From contig BSBN01000494.1 in the NCBI GenBank assembly GCA_027924645.1, positions 1,622,001 to 1,686,000 on the forward strand: a stretch of DNA of 64,000 bases. Direction: 5' to 3'. Every line of letters starts with the position of its first letter. Positions within the stretch are counted from its first letter, which is position 1. This document shows positions 33,840-46,432 of this stretch, in pieces. The notes beneath the pieces are model-generated. The model worked only from the letters and a program-made list of their open reading frames with translations, made no database searches and was not told the DNA's origin. The DNA is from Cunninghamia lanceolata. Lineage: Eukaryota > Streptophyta > Pinopsida > Cupressales > Cupressaceae. Position numbers and translations under genes: made by a program.

Positions 33840-35212
33840 TTAAACCTTAACCCTAATTATTTAAGCTTTAACCCCCTAATCGATGACATGATTGTAAGAA
33901 TATTTCAAATTGTAATAATAATAATATTATAATTACCCTAACCCTAACCTTTATTCTAACCCTAAACATAGCTCTAATTTAACCTTGAGGTTGATCCCAA
34001 TTGAAACACTATCCCTAACCTTAATACTAAACTTAACCCTAATTGTAACTCTAATTCTTACTCTAATTCTAATACTAACCCACCTTAATTCTAACCCTAA
34101 TACTAATATGAACCCCAACCCTAACTCTAAGCCTAACCCTAATTCTAATCATAACCATGATTATACCCTGACTATAATCCTAATTTTAAATCTAACAATA
34201 ACCCTAACCCTTACCTTAATCCTAATTCTAACTATGATTTTAACCTTAACCCTAACCTAAATTCTAACCCCAACTCAAGCCCTAACCCCAACCCTAACTA
34301 TAACTTTAATGCTTACCCGAACTCTAATTCTTATCCTAATTCTAATAGTAAACCACCTTAATTCTAACCCTAATTCTAATAGGAACCCTAATCCTAACTC
34401 TAACCCTAACCCTAATTCTAATCATAACCCTGATTCTACCCTAACTACAACCTTAATTTTAAATCTAACAATATCTCTAATTCTAATTCTAACTATGATT
34501 TTAACCCTAACCCTAACCCAAATTCTAAACCTAACTCTAGCCCTAACACTAACCTTAACTCTAATGATTACCCTAATTTAGTAACCCTAATTCTAAATCT
34601 AACCCTAAACTCAATTCTAACCCTAACCTGATTCTAACATTAACCCTAATTCTAATCCTTACCCTAACCTAAATTCTAACCCTAACTCTAGCCCTAACCC
34701 TAACCCTAATTGTAACTAATGCTTACCCTAATTTAGTAACCCTAACTCTAACTCTAACCCTAACCTCAATTCCAACCCTATCCCTAATTCTAATTGTCAC
34801 CCTTTTTCAAATTGTAACCCTAATTCTAATTGTAATTCTAACCCTAAACCTAACCTTTATTCTAACCCTAAATACAACTCTAATTTTAACCCTAAGGTTG
34901 ATCCTAATTGAAACACTATCGGTAACCTTAATACTAAACCTAACCCTAATTGTAACTCTAATTCTTACCCTAATTCTAATAACCCACCTTAATTCTACCC
35001 CTAATTCTAATAGGAAGCCCAACCCTAACTCTCTGCCTAACCCTAAGTCTAATCATAACCTTGATTCTACCCTAACTATAACCCTAATTTTAAATCTAAT
35101 AATAAATGTAACCCTTACATTAATCTCAATTCTAACTATGATTTAAACCCTAACCCTAACCTAAATTTTCACCTAACCCTATCCCTAACCCTAACCTTAA
35201 TTGTAACCTTAA
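33840..35212. repeat. Degenerate interstitial telomere-like repeat, block 1
   Basis: Long runs of CCCTAA and variants (TTCTAA, CTCTAA, CCTTAA), the plant-type telomere sequence or a close relative, in one orientation only. Longer repeats are superimposed: TTGAAACACTAT near 34000 and 34910, and ACCCTAATTTAGTAACC near 34570 and 34725. Open frames on both strands here are products of the repeat. Confidence 0.9.
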
Positions 35213-35552
35213 CATTGTTATTCATTTATTTGTATTACTTGCATAGAGAGGATTCTCACACAAAATAACATTTGGTAGCATATTTTCAGGTGTATTTCAA
35301 TAAGTGTACAGAATTGTCTTAATTTAGAAGGAAAGTAAATTGTGTTAAAGTATTCTTGAAAGTATAGCATACTTAAGAAATTATAGTTAATATTCCATAA
35401 AAATATAGATTTTGTGGGAGTGTATTACAAGAAATACACATATAATTTTATTTATATTAAAAATAAATATAAATAAATAAATAAACAAATAAATATATAT
35501 AGTCACATGAATTATTTTAATAAACTCAAAAAACTTTTGTAGGGCATTAAAA
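35213..35552. repeat. Spacer copy 1 between telomere-like blocks
   Basis: About 340 bp starting ATTTATTTGTATTACTTGCA and ending near TTTTGTAGGGCATTAAA. It recurs at 37016-37358 and in part at 37525-37645. Confidence 0.85.
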
Positions 35553-36965
35553 AAATTCTAACCCTAAACGTAACCCTTATTCTAACCCTAAATATAGATC
35601 TAATTTTAACCCTAAGGTTAATCCTAATTGAAACACTATCACTAGCCTTAATACTAAACTTAACCCTAATTGTAACTCTAATTATTACCCTAATTCTAAT
35701 AGTAACCCACATTAATTCTAACCCTAATTCTAATAGGAACCCCAAGCCTAATTCTAACCCTAACCCTAATTCTAATCATAACCCTGATTCTACCCTAACT
35801 ATAACCCTAATTTTAAATATAATAATAACTCTAACCCTTACCTTAATCCTAATTCTAACTATGATTTAAACCCTAACCCTAACCTAAATTTTAACCCTAA
35901 CTCTATCCCTAACCCTAACCCTAATTGTAACTCTAATGGTTACACTAACTCTAATTCTTATCCTAATTTTAATAATAACCCACCTTAATTCTAACCCTAA
36001 TTCTAATAGGAACCCTTATCCTAACTCTAACCCTAATCCTAATTCTAACCATAACCCTACTTCTATCCTAACAATAACCCTAATTTTAATTCTAACAATA
36101 ACCCCAATCCTAATTCTAACTATGATTTTAACCCTAACTCGAATTCTAAACCTAACTCTAGCCTTAACCCTAACCGTAATTGTAACTGTAATGCTTACCC
36201 TAATTTAGTAACCCCAAAATTCTAACTCTAACCATAACCTCAATTCCAACCCTAACCTGATTCTAACATTAACCCTAATTCTAATCCTAACCCTAATAGG
36301 AATTCTAACCCTCTAACCCTAACCCTAACCCTGATTGTAACTCTAATGCTTACCCTAATTTAGTAACCTGAATTCTAACTCTAACCCTTACCTCAATTCC
36401 AAGCCGAACCCTATTATAACCCTAACCTGATTCTAACATTAACCCTAATTCTAATAGTATTCCACCTTAATTCTAACCCTAATTCTAATAGGAACCCTAT
36501 TCCTAACTCTAACCCTAACCCTATGCCTAATTCTAATCATAATCATGATTCTATCCTAGCTCTAACCCCAACCCTAACCCTAACTCTAATGCTTACCCTA
36601 ATTTAGTAATCCTAATTCTAATTCTAACCCTAACCTCAATTCCAACCATAACCCTAATTATAACCCTAGCCCAATTCTAACATTAACCATAATTCTAATC
36701 CTAACCCTAACCCTAACCCTAATTCTAACATTAACCCTAATTCTACCCCTAGATCTAGTTAGTGATAATTATATCCCTAATTGTAAGCCTAACCCCAACC
36801 CTAATTATAACTCTAACTCTAGTTCTAAACATAACCCTAACCAAAATTCCATCCCCAACCCTAACCCTAACTATGTTTGTAACCCTAACTTGAACCTAAA
36901 CTCTAATTGTAACCTTAATTGAATCCCTAATTTCTAATTTAAACCCAAATTGTAATTAAAATTGT
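35553..36965. repeat. Degenerate interstitial telomere-like repeat, block 2
   Basis: Same CCCTAA-type sequence and strand as block 1, with the TTGAAACACTAT unit near 35630 and ACCCTAATTTAGTAACC-type units near 36197, 36353 and 36595. It fades into AT-rich sequence toward 36965. Confidence 0.9.
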
Positions 36966-37015
36966 TTTATTTCAATTAAAACTAAAGGGTAAGCTCTTCC
37001 CTTAACCTTGTTATT

Positions 37016-37234
37016 CGTTTATTTGTATTACTTGCATAGAGAGGATTCTTACACAAAATGACATTTGGTAGCATATTTTCATGTGTATTTCAATAAATGT
37101 ATAGAATTGAGATGATTTAGAAGGAAAGTAAATTGTGTTAAAGTATTCTTTAAAGTATAGCATACTTAAGAAATTATAGTTAATATTCCATAAAAAATAT
37201 AGATTTTGTGAGAGTGTATTACAAGAAATAAACA

Positions 37235-37310
<76 letters not shown>

Positions 37311-37358
37311 CACATGAATTATTTTAATAAACTCAAAATGCTTTTGTAGGGCATTAAA
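37016..37358. repeat. Spacer copy 2, carrying a (TC)n(TG)n microsatellite
   Basis: Closely matches spacer copy 1 on both sides. The middle differs: copy 1 has an A/T stretch (about 35438-35500) where this copy has (TC)19 at 37237-37275 and (TG)16 at 37277-37309. Confidence 0.85.
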
Positions 37359-38393
37359 CAAATTTTAGAAACCTTTATATTCTATGAATTCATTTTAGTA
37401 ACTTGAGTAATTTTAGTAACTTTAGAAATCTTAATAAATTTTAGTAATTTCAATAACTTTAGAAATATTGTTCATTTGTCTATTTTATTTGGTATTTTCA
37501 TTGTATATTAAGATTAAAAATAAATATTTAAGTATTCTTTAAAGTATTACTAAAGAAATTATAGTTAATATTCCATAAAAAAAAATATAGATTTTGTGAG
37601 AGTGTATTAAAATAAATATATATATAATTTTATTTATAAAAATAAATGATTTTTTTATTTTTCTAATATAATATAAAGTGCTTTATACTTGAGAACTTTT
37701 GTAGTCAAAAGATAAACAAATTTTAGAAACTTTTATATTCTATGAATTCATTTCAGAAAGTTTAGTAATTTCTTCAAATTTTAGAAACCTTTATGAATTC
37801 ATTTTAGAAACTTTTGTAATTTATTCATTTTACAAACTTTAGTAATTTATTCTTTTTAAAACTTTAAAAAATTTAAATAAGAAATGGGTATTTACTTCTT
37901 TGTATATTAAAACTAAAAAGCAAACAAATATGAAACAAAGTTGGTCTTTATATTCTATATAATTAGTTTATTAAATAATTTTTAATTCTTAATAAAATGT
38001 GAGTTGAAGCATACCTGTGATTGAATATACTTCTTTAAACATTTTAGAAATATTTACATAAAAATCCAAACAATAATGATTGGAATTAAAATTGTTGGGA
38101 CTGTAGTATGCCTATGACATAATAAACAATAATGATTAAATAAATAAATTGTTTGTTCTTTGTGATTTATTATTAAAATGAAAAATCAACAAAAGATTCT
38201 TTAATTAAAATTTTAAAATGGAAAGTTTCTTACTTTTGAATATTTAGAAATTGGAAACCTCATTTGAAAACAATATAAATTGGCAATTCAAGAATTCCTA
38301 TTATTTGTAAACATTCATAATAATTTTAAATTTTATTATTTTATTTACCTAATTCCTAGCTATTAATCGTAATGATTTTGGTTGCAAACAAGA
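37359..38393. other. AT-rich DNA with a partial third spacer copy
   Basis: 37525-37645 repeats the spacer phrases AAATTATAGTTAATATTCCAT and TATAGATTTTGTGAGAGTGT. Otherwise only A/T-rich sequence with repeated TTTTAGAAAC and ATGAATTCATTT words. Confidence 0.6.
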
Positions 38394-38535
38394 ATGCCTC
38401 CTTTGGCTCACCTGGCCATGTACAAGGTGTGTTAGGAAACAGGGTGTACCTTCTCAGACATCCTCACAGGTATGGAGGATGCCATTGCAGATGGAGTGGA
38501 TATTCTCTATACCTGGAATGCCTTCTCAATAGATA
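38394..38535 (+). pseudogene. Subtilisin-like protease (S8) relic, part 1
   Basis: Subtilases are secreted serine proteases. The frame reads PPLAHLAMYKVC, a TAG, then ETGCTFSDILTGMEDAIADG and VDIL. This is the conserved stretch just after the catalytic His in plant subtilases (APRAHLAMYKVCW..GC..SDILAGMDAAIADGVDVLS). The TAG stands at the invariant Trp. It has no signal peptide or catalytic Asp/His region. It is separated from part 2 by about 1.07 kb of unrelated sequence, which may be an intron or insertion. Confidence 0.7.
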
Positions 38536-39606
38536 TTTCACTGTAAATGTACCTCAGACTGAAAATTTTTTGCAATGCATTTTCATGGGACACTAGGTTA
38601 GGCAACCCGAATGGTTTTAGTAAAAGAATTTATTTCTCATATAAAAAAAATCTTAATGAATAATGAATTGGAGATCAATCTTTGTAGCACTTGATTTACA
38701 ACAGGGCTGATCCTATCTTTCATATAATTAAAAATAATAATAAACCCTAATTCAATAAGGAAAACAATCTATGTGATATGAAGAAAGAATGTCTTGTATG
38801 GAATCAGTGCAAGAAATAGGTGAGAAACAATGCCACCATCAAGTGAATATAGGTGATTCCTAATTCCTTGGTCTATGGTGCTCCCTACATTCATCCATTC
38901 ATAATATAAAAAAAATAGCACAAATCAAGTATTGAAACAGAGAAAAAAAAATTGGGCTTAAGGGTGAAATTAATGGGTTCAAAGAAAAACTAAGAGATTA
39001 AATTTTGTTGGCTATAAGGCCTTTGACCAAAAAAAAGGCTAAATCAACTCTTCAATAAAGATATATTAGAAGGTCCAGACGGAATCAACCTTTAACCAAA
39101 AGAAGTGATAATTTGTGCTGCCAATACTAATATTAACAAGAATAGAAAAGACTTAGCATTGCTGGTGGGGGCAGGCATAGGGGCTGAAATGCCTTGACTC
39201 TTGAGCATTCACTCCTTTAAACAAATAATTCCAAACTTTGTATTAAAAAGGTGTATTACAAACTTACACAACAATAGTCTATGTGATCGACTACTCTAAT
39301 CTCGTATTTATATAAAATGCTGAAAACAAAGAGATCCTTAATAAGTAATATTCTTCCAAGAATTCTTTCACAACCAAAGGATGGCCTTTTAAAACAAACA
39401 AAAGATACTATTTTTATTTCCCCTATTTTCACATGCTAACTTTTTGCAAATCCATGGAAAACTCTCTTTAGGGAAACAAATATCTAGTATAATCATTCTC
39501 CTTTAACCATCGATTGTATAAATTGATAAATTAATTTTATCCAACAATAATTTTTGACAAACATTGCTAAAAGTAAACCTACAGATATTCTTAAAATATA
39601 GATATT
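38536..39606. other. Sequence between the two subtilase pieces
   Basis: AT-rich, no repeat ends or coding frames recognised. Plant subtilase genes often have few or no introns, so this may be an old insertion or a locally scrambled relic. Confidence 0.4.
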
Positions 39607-39960
39607 TTCCAAGCAATGGAGAAGGGCATATTCATAAGCTGTGCCAGAGGTAAATGGTGGTCCATGAGCAACGAAGCTCCATGGATAACCACAATCGGAG
39701 CAAGCACCCTCAACAAAGAGGTCATTGTCGAAATCCATTTACCCGGCCCAAAACATAGTCCATAAACAACATATGTGCTTCTAGAGGCAAGAGTACTTGG
39801 AAAATTAGTCATAACTCAAGACCCACTTCATGCCCATGAAACCCTTGTCTCTCCCAACATTATACCTTTGGTATAGGTCGATTTCAAAGATGGAGAAATG
39901 ATGAAGGCCTACATCAATTCCACTACAAATCCCACTATCACACTTTCTTTCAAATCATAA
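39607..39960 (+). pseudogene. Subtilisin-like protease relic, part 2
   Basis: The frame gives FQAMEKGIFISCARGKWW, SMSNEAPWITTIGASTLNKE, and further on MKAYINSTTNPTITLSF. These match the subtilase segments A.KKGI.VSC.AGN.GP, NEAPWI.TVGA.TLDR.F and YI.ST.NPTA.I.F, which precede the catalytic Ser region. Stops occur near 39755 and 39880. GNSGP, which carries the oxyanion Asn, is degraded to GKWW, so even this piece is inactive. Confidence 0.7.
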
Positions 39961-40293
39961 AAACAAATTTGAGATTCATATCATTTTGCCAACCAATTAA
40001 TTGCTGCCATGACTTATAGAGCACACCCATATAGAGGACCGGATTTGCTCTTCAATAGCTGGACCAACAATCTCTTGTTTATAGAGCACACTCATAAAGG
40101 CGTATGCCTCACCAACCTTGCCATATTCTAATTTTAACTATGGCGGTCTGAACAATAATGCACAAACATTCTGGGGGTTCTTTTTAGATTTTTATTTTAT
40201 TTTTTTGTTTGCAATTTAGTTTTTCATGTTTTTCTGGTTCTATATTTACAACCAAAAATGAGTTCTCTCATCTCCACTACTGCATGAGCTATA
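39961..40293. other. No recognisable gene
   Basis: Possibly further decayed subtilase sequence at first (RAHPYRGPDLLFN near 40020), then T-rich flank of Copia-2. Confidence 0.35.
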
Positions 40294-43200
40294 GTACGCT
40301 TTTAAATAATGAAGAAATGGTAGCTCTCGTAGTTAGCATATGTGAGTTGTTTCTTAGTAGTTAGTAGTTGGTGTCTATTATTAGAATATTAGATCTAGTT
40401 TCATAGGATCTAGATTGTTCGTGAGTTTCCTAAGTGTACCTATATATATGTAATGTCTATCCAAGCATTTATGTAGTAATAAAAGTGTGATCTCACTTAT
40501 TGTGAGATAGTGTGATTTGTGCTCATATTGTGTGTTCTATCTCTTCAATTATTTCTGAGTTGGTATTAGAGCAAATTGTGTGAGAGAGCTCCGTTGTGAG
40601 CTGACGGATTGTTGTTGCTTTGTGCTATTCTGATCACTGTTGGAGAGAGAGGTATTGTTGAAGATATTGTAGAGAAGATCAAGAAGTTGACTGACAAATC
40701 CAATTAGGTTATGCTAATCGACCGAAAGGCTGTCTGGTAAAGACAGTTGTTGTGATTGTTGTCTACTGATATATTTGTGTACGATTGTAGTATGGAGGTT
40801 TTTTTTTATAGAGACTTTCAATATGTCAAATCCTCTAACTGATTCCTATTTGAATGAATCTACTAAGCTTGATGGTGAAAATTATGTTAACTGGAAATTC
40901 AAGTTGGTGACAATATTGGAAGCTTATAATTTGTAGTCAATTGTGAGTGGGGGTGAGTCCAAACCCACTGATCCTACCTCCATTCTAGATTGGGATAAAT
41001 GAGAAATGAAAGCAAAGGTGCTTCTATGAATGTCCATAAAGGACAATATAATTCCACACATTAGAGATTGTAAGACATCCAAACAAACATGGGATGTGCT
41101 CAAAGGTTTGTATGAAACAACAAACTCAAACAGGATCTTATTTTTGAAAAACAAGCTTTTATATATAAAAATGGAAAGACATGAAAATATAAGTAGCTTC
41201 ATTTCCCATGTCAAATATCTAAGTGATAAGTTAGGCAATATTGGTGAAAAGGTATCGAGTACTGACTTGGTAACCATCACATTAAAAGGCTTAGTGGAAG
41301 ATTATCGAGTCTTTATTTCAAGTCTTTTAGCTAGAAAAAAGCCCCCTTTGTTTGATGAATTGACAAGTATTCTTCTACAAGAAGAAGAGAGGATGAAGAA
41401 CTTTGATCATGGATCTCATAGTACAAATTTGGCTTTAGTAGCTAGAGGTAAACAACCATACAGAGGTAAAGCGTGGGACAAAAACAAAGGATGTAAGTTT
41501 CAAGCAATACAGAAAGGTACATGACACAATCTAGATTTGATACTCATGATAAGTGAAATGATGAATGTTATTATTATGGCAAACCTGGTCATCACTTTAA
41601 AAATTATTATAAAAGAAAATATCGTGAGTCCAAACAAAGAAATAGAAACCATAATGGAAATTTTCTGGACCATGACACCTCAATTAGTGATGGATTCAAA
41701 AATCTTAAGTTGTTTGTTTCAGATGCTACAATGTCTATGGAAACTGATGATCTTGGTTTATTGATTATGGTGCCTCATCCCATATGTCTTGTAATAAGGA
41801 CTGGTTTGATGACTATCATGAGACCATTGATGGAACATATGTTTATCTAGGAGATAACAGATCACTTAAAGTTCAAGGTTATGGAGTAATAGGTGTGAAT
41901 TTGCCTAATAGACAAATGAGATAGATCCATAATGTGATGTATGTTCCTGACATCAAAAAAATTTAATATCTATTTCTACTATTTCTGATCAAGATCTAAA
42001 GGTGGAATTTGTTAGGTCACGATGTGTTGTTAAGGATATCCAAGATCACTACAAAGTCATTTCCATAGGTACCAGACTTGGAGGATTATATAAATTGGAT
42101 GTGGTCAAGGCAAGTCATCAAACATTGGCATCCACAGCAATGTCAACAAAAGAGCTATGGCATCAAAGGTATGCGCATCTTAATCATAATGATTTAATTC
42201 TACTTCAAAAGAAAATAATGGTTGAAGGTCTTCCAATTATGAAAAATGATCATATTGAATGTGAAGCATGTGCACTTGGCAAGAAGCATAGAGAGGATTT
42301 TCTTGTACATAAAGAGAAAAGACAAGGAAATACTTAGATTAGTTCATACTGATCTATGTGGACCTATGCAAACTAGATCACTTGGTGGAGCCTTGTACTT
42401 TCTCATTTTTGTTGATGATAGATCTAGGTATACTTGGGTCTATTTTATAAGAAAGAAGAGTGATGTTTTTGAGTATTTCAAAGAATTCAAAACTATGGTT
42501 GAAAAATATATAGGCAAATGCATTAAAATACTCAGATCTAATCAGGGTGGAGAATATACATCAGGAGCATTTAGTCAATATTGTAAAATTAATGGGATCC
42601 TTCAGCAATTCATAGTGCCACATACACATTAGCAAAATGGAGTTTGTGAGAGGAAGATCAGAACATTGGTTGAATGTGCTTGTACCATGCTTCAAGGTAA
42701 AAATATTTCTAATGGTTTTTGGGTTGAAGCTATTAATATTGTTGTTTATTTAAAGAATAGGAGTCCAACAAAAAGATTAGATTTTAAATCTCCTTTTGAA
42801 TCATTCCATGGTTACAAACTAGAAGTTAGTCATTTAAGAATATTTGGATGCAATGCATTTGCTCTTGTTCCAAAGGATGAGAGAAGAAAACTTAATGCAA
42901 AATCAATTAAGTGCATATTTATTGGTTATTGTGATCATCAAAAAGCATACAAGCTGTTTGATCCCAATTCATATAAATTGCTTGCAAGTAGAGATGTGGT
43001 GTTTTATGAGAATGTAGATGAAGGTAACAATACTCTTAAATGACATGTTTTTTTGATAATGATGATCATGTCAAAATAGATACAAGCGTTGAATAGGAAT
43101 AGGAACAAGAATAGGTACAGGTTCAAGAGCAGGGTGAACTTAGCATAGACACTTCAAACAATCATGGTACACCAAAAAGATGTAATTAACTCTAAGGACT

Positions 43201-45070
43201 CGGTCATCATGTCAAATTTAGCCACCTATAAGGTATAAAGATTATGCATTGATGACTCATGTAATGAATGTTGTAGAACCTTCAAATTATGAAGAAACTA
43301 AAGAATATAAAGAATGGAAAGATGCAATGAATGAAGAATATAACTCTATAATAAAGAATGAAACATGGGAATTAACAAAACTGCTTGAAAATAAAGTTCC
43401 CAAATGGTGCAAATGGTTGTACAAATCCAAGGTTAATGAAGATGGCAATATTGATAAGTATAAAGCTAGATTGGTTGCTAAAGGCTATTCACAAAAAGAG
43501 GGAATTGACTATGAAGATACTTTTGCACTTGTAGCTAAGTTGAATACAATTAGAGTGATAATTGCATTAGCTACAAAACATAATTGGAAAATACATTAGT
43601 TAGATGTCAAATCTACTTTTCTAAATGGTGAGTTAAAAGAAGAAGTTTATTTGGAACAACCTGAAGGGTTTGTAAAGAAGGGACAAGAACATCTGGTTTG
43701 TAGGCTAAAGAAAGCTTTATATGGTTTGAAACAGGCACCAAGATCTTGGTATGTGAAGATTGCTTCGTTCTTTTATCAAGAAGGATTTGTAAAAAGTAAA
43801 ATTGATAAGATGAAAATGGGAATATTGCTTTGATATCCTTGTATGTTGATGATCTCATCATAACTGGTAGTGCATCTAAATTAATTGCAGAAATTAAAAG
43901 TCAGATGTCATAGCTATTTGAGATGAAGGACCTTGGTGAATTGTATTACTATTTAGGTATTGAAGTCTGGAAGGAATCTGGTAAGACATTGATCACACAA
44001 AGCAAGTACACAAGGGAAATCCTTAAAAGGTTTAATATGAGTGAATGTACGACAATGTCTACTCCTTTAGAATAGAATTCTAAATTATACAGTTATGATG
44101 GAACTAAAGAGGTGAATGGTACTTTGTATCATCAGCTGGTGGGAAGTTTGAACTACCTCACCACTACCAAGCTAGATATAGCATATTTTGTAAGCATCCT
44201 TAGTCAGTTCATGGCTAAGCCTTGTGAAAGCCACTGGAGAGCAGCAAAGAATTTTCTTCATTACTTGAAAGGAACAATAAATTTTGGTAATATGTATACT
44301 GATGCATGTGATGTTGAGGTGTTAGGCTTTTCTAATTCAGATTGGGCTGGAAATCTTGATGATAGGAAATCAACATGAGGATATGCATTCAATATAGGAT
44401 CAGGGGTCAAGTCATGGTGTAGCAAGAAACAACCAACTATTTCTTTGTCATCAACAAAAGCTGAATGCAAAGCCTTGGCTAGTGCCACCTATGAAGCCAT
44501 TTGGTTGAGACGAATTCTTGAAGATGTAGGAGAAGAACAAATAAAGCCTACTATTCTCAAGTGCGATAATCAAATCTCTATTAAATTGGCACACAACCCA
44601 ATTTATCATGCTAGAATGAAACATATTGAAATCCAACACCATTTTGTCAGAGAAAAGATACAGTCAAAGGAGATTGCCTTACTCTATTGTAATACAAGTG
44701 AAAACGTAGCTGACATCTTTACCAAACCTCTTGGAAAGATGAACCTTGAAGTATGAAGAAATCAACTAGGCATTGTAGACAATCCATTCTTCATTAACGG
44801 GTGATGTTGGAATAATGAAGAAATGGTAGGTCCCGTAGTTAGAATAAGTGAGTTGTTTCTTAGTAGTTAGTAGTTGGTGTCTATTTTACAATATTAGATC
44901 TGGTTTCATAGGATCTAGATTGTCCATGAGTTTCCTAAGTGTGCCTATATATATGTAATGTTTGTCCAAGCATTTATGTAGTAATAAAAGTGTGATCTCA
45001 CTTATTGTGAGATAGTGTGATTTATGCTCATATTGTGTGTTCTATTTCTTCAATTATTTCTGAGTGTATG
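40294..45070 (+). mobile_element. Copia-2: full-length Ty1/copia retrotransposon
   Basis: LTRs at 40299-40560 (262 bp) and 44805-45065 (261 bp), with the target duplication GTACG (40294-40298) and GTATG (45066-45070). A mutated primer site TGGTATTAGAGC starts directly at 40561. The LTR ends are imperfect: the 3' LTR starts TGTTGG, but the 5' LTR has CTTTTA there, and both end TGAGT. A TATATATA lies in each LTR (about 40441 and 44946). Gag, protease, integrase, reverse transcriptase and RNase H follow in copia order but are broken. Confidence 0.85.
40823..44756 (+). pseudogene. Copia-2 gag-pol, broken
   Basis: Start ATG 40823. Gag carries the copia-type capsid region (TWDVLKGLYETTNSNRILFL, 41090-41150) with stops near 40934, 41000 and 41027. 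The zinc knuckle near 41570 has lost Cys residues (CYYYGKPGHHFKNYY). The protease motif at about 41762 reads DYGASSHM, where DSGASSHM is usual. The pre-integrase domain HQRYAHLNHND is at 42163. Integrase has HTDLCGP (42345), SNQGGEY (42538, the second catalytic Asp now Asn) and NGVCERK (42637). Reverse transcriptase has [11 protein letters not shown] (43600) and YVDDLI (43842), and RNase H ends ADIFTKPLGK (44710). Frameshifts lie near 41520, 41765, 42310 and 43830, with several stops. A minus-strand overlap has no meaning. Confidence 0.88.
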
Positions 45071-46432
45071 CCTCTCAACATAACAATTTCACCTAAGTCT
45101 TGTCAGTATTTACACACATATAACATATTTAAATCAATAAATTTTAATCAATTATATTTAAATATATATCTTAAAATAGCAACAATTTAACTAAAAATAA
45201 CTCGTTATTTAGATGTATACTTTTTCATAATATTTTAATTAGCTATATAAAAATAAATATACTAAATATTCTAATTATTTCTATTAAAAATATAAATTAT
45301 AAATTGTCCCTCAAAATCTCCTCATGATCCAAATTTTATAATGACAAAAGTTGCCAATGAAGTATGAAATAAAACCATATTTTTAATGAATTTCAACGTA
45401 AACAAGTGGCTCAATGGTAGGTCCCATCATTTAAAAAAAATTGTTCACGTATTCCTCACGCCGCGAGCACATTGTTTAAAAATTAGAAAAAGAAAACACA
45501 AGGGTTAGGTATCCATTCATTCACAAGCTAGAGTCCAAAGTATCACCACATCATAGTTGCTAGTGTTTTTTTTAGCATGTTGCTGTCCAAGCCACTGTCT
45601 TGGCAGCTTTATTTATCTGTAATTATTTTTATTTTCTTGTTTTGCTTCAATAAAAAAAAGTGTTTCTAAAATACCTGTTATCTATTGATTAAAGTTGACG
45701 GTGGGCTTTGCCCATCTTTTAAATTTGTTTTCTCTTCATAACTAGACTTGGTTCATTGTTTTATATTGCTTTTAGCTGATATTTAGGTTTATAGTTCTAG
45801 TTTATAATTTGATTGTTTTAGTATATTTATTGATTTAAAATTATTGAAATATTTAAGTATATTATATTATTATATTTAAAATTTTGTGTATTCATCTTGA
45901 ATAAGATTGTAATTGTGATTTTATTTTAGAATTTTGGTTCAAATTTTGAATTCTCACATTTTAAATTTGCTATTTTTATAATCTAAATGGGTGCTAAAAA
46001 TTTAAAATTATGTTTCTAAGATTGTATATTAAAGACATCATCATAAGATAATCTAACATCTTCTTTTTCAAGTAGACAACTCATTATTCTTCCTTTGTCA
46101 ACATTAGCATCAATCCATCTCTCAACAATCAATCAAATGTCATCATTGTCAAAGCACACTCTAAGTACAACACTTGAGTCCACAATCATTTGTCAACTTG
46201 CATTGATCTTTAGAAAAAAGTTTAGTAATCAATTCAGCAACATTCATTGCCACTTCACATAGACATATATTTCCACCCCTTTATCAATTTTACTTCACAA
46301 TTAATTTAGTCCAAAGACTTAACTAATAAATAGGGAAAACCTAAACTTCAATTCTTACATACAAGTCCCACAATACTCCTTGGTACCATAATTGTTTTCG
46401 TTCACATAAAATTATCAGCAAATAAACAATGT
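45071..46432. other. AT-rich DNA without recognisable gene
   Basis: Long A/T runs, no LTR ends, no coding frame above noise. A slightly GC-richer patch lies near 45450 (CACGCCGCGAGCAC). Confidence 0.5.

Noticed and set aside
33985..36208. Several open frames on both strands rich in TLTLILTL or RVRIRV
   Set aside because: They are translations of CCCTAA-type repeat, not genes.
37011..37361. Minus-strand open frame of 116 codons with HTHTHT and ERERER
   Set aside because: Product of the (TC)n(TG)n microsatellite.
39493..39812. Minus-strand open frames of 73 and 81 codons
   Set aside because: They are antisense shadows of the subtilase relic read on the plus strand.
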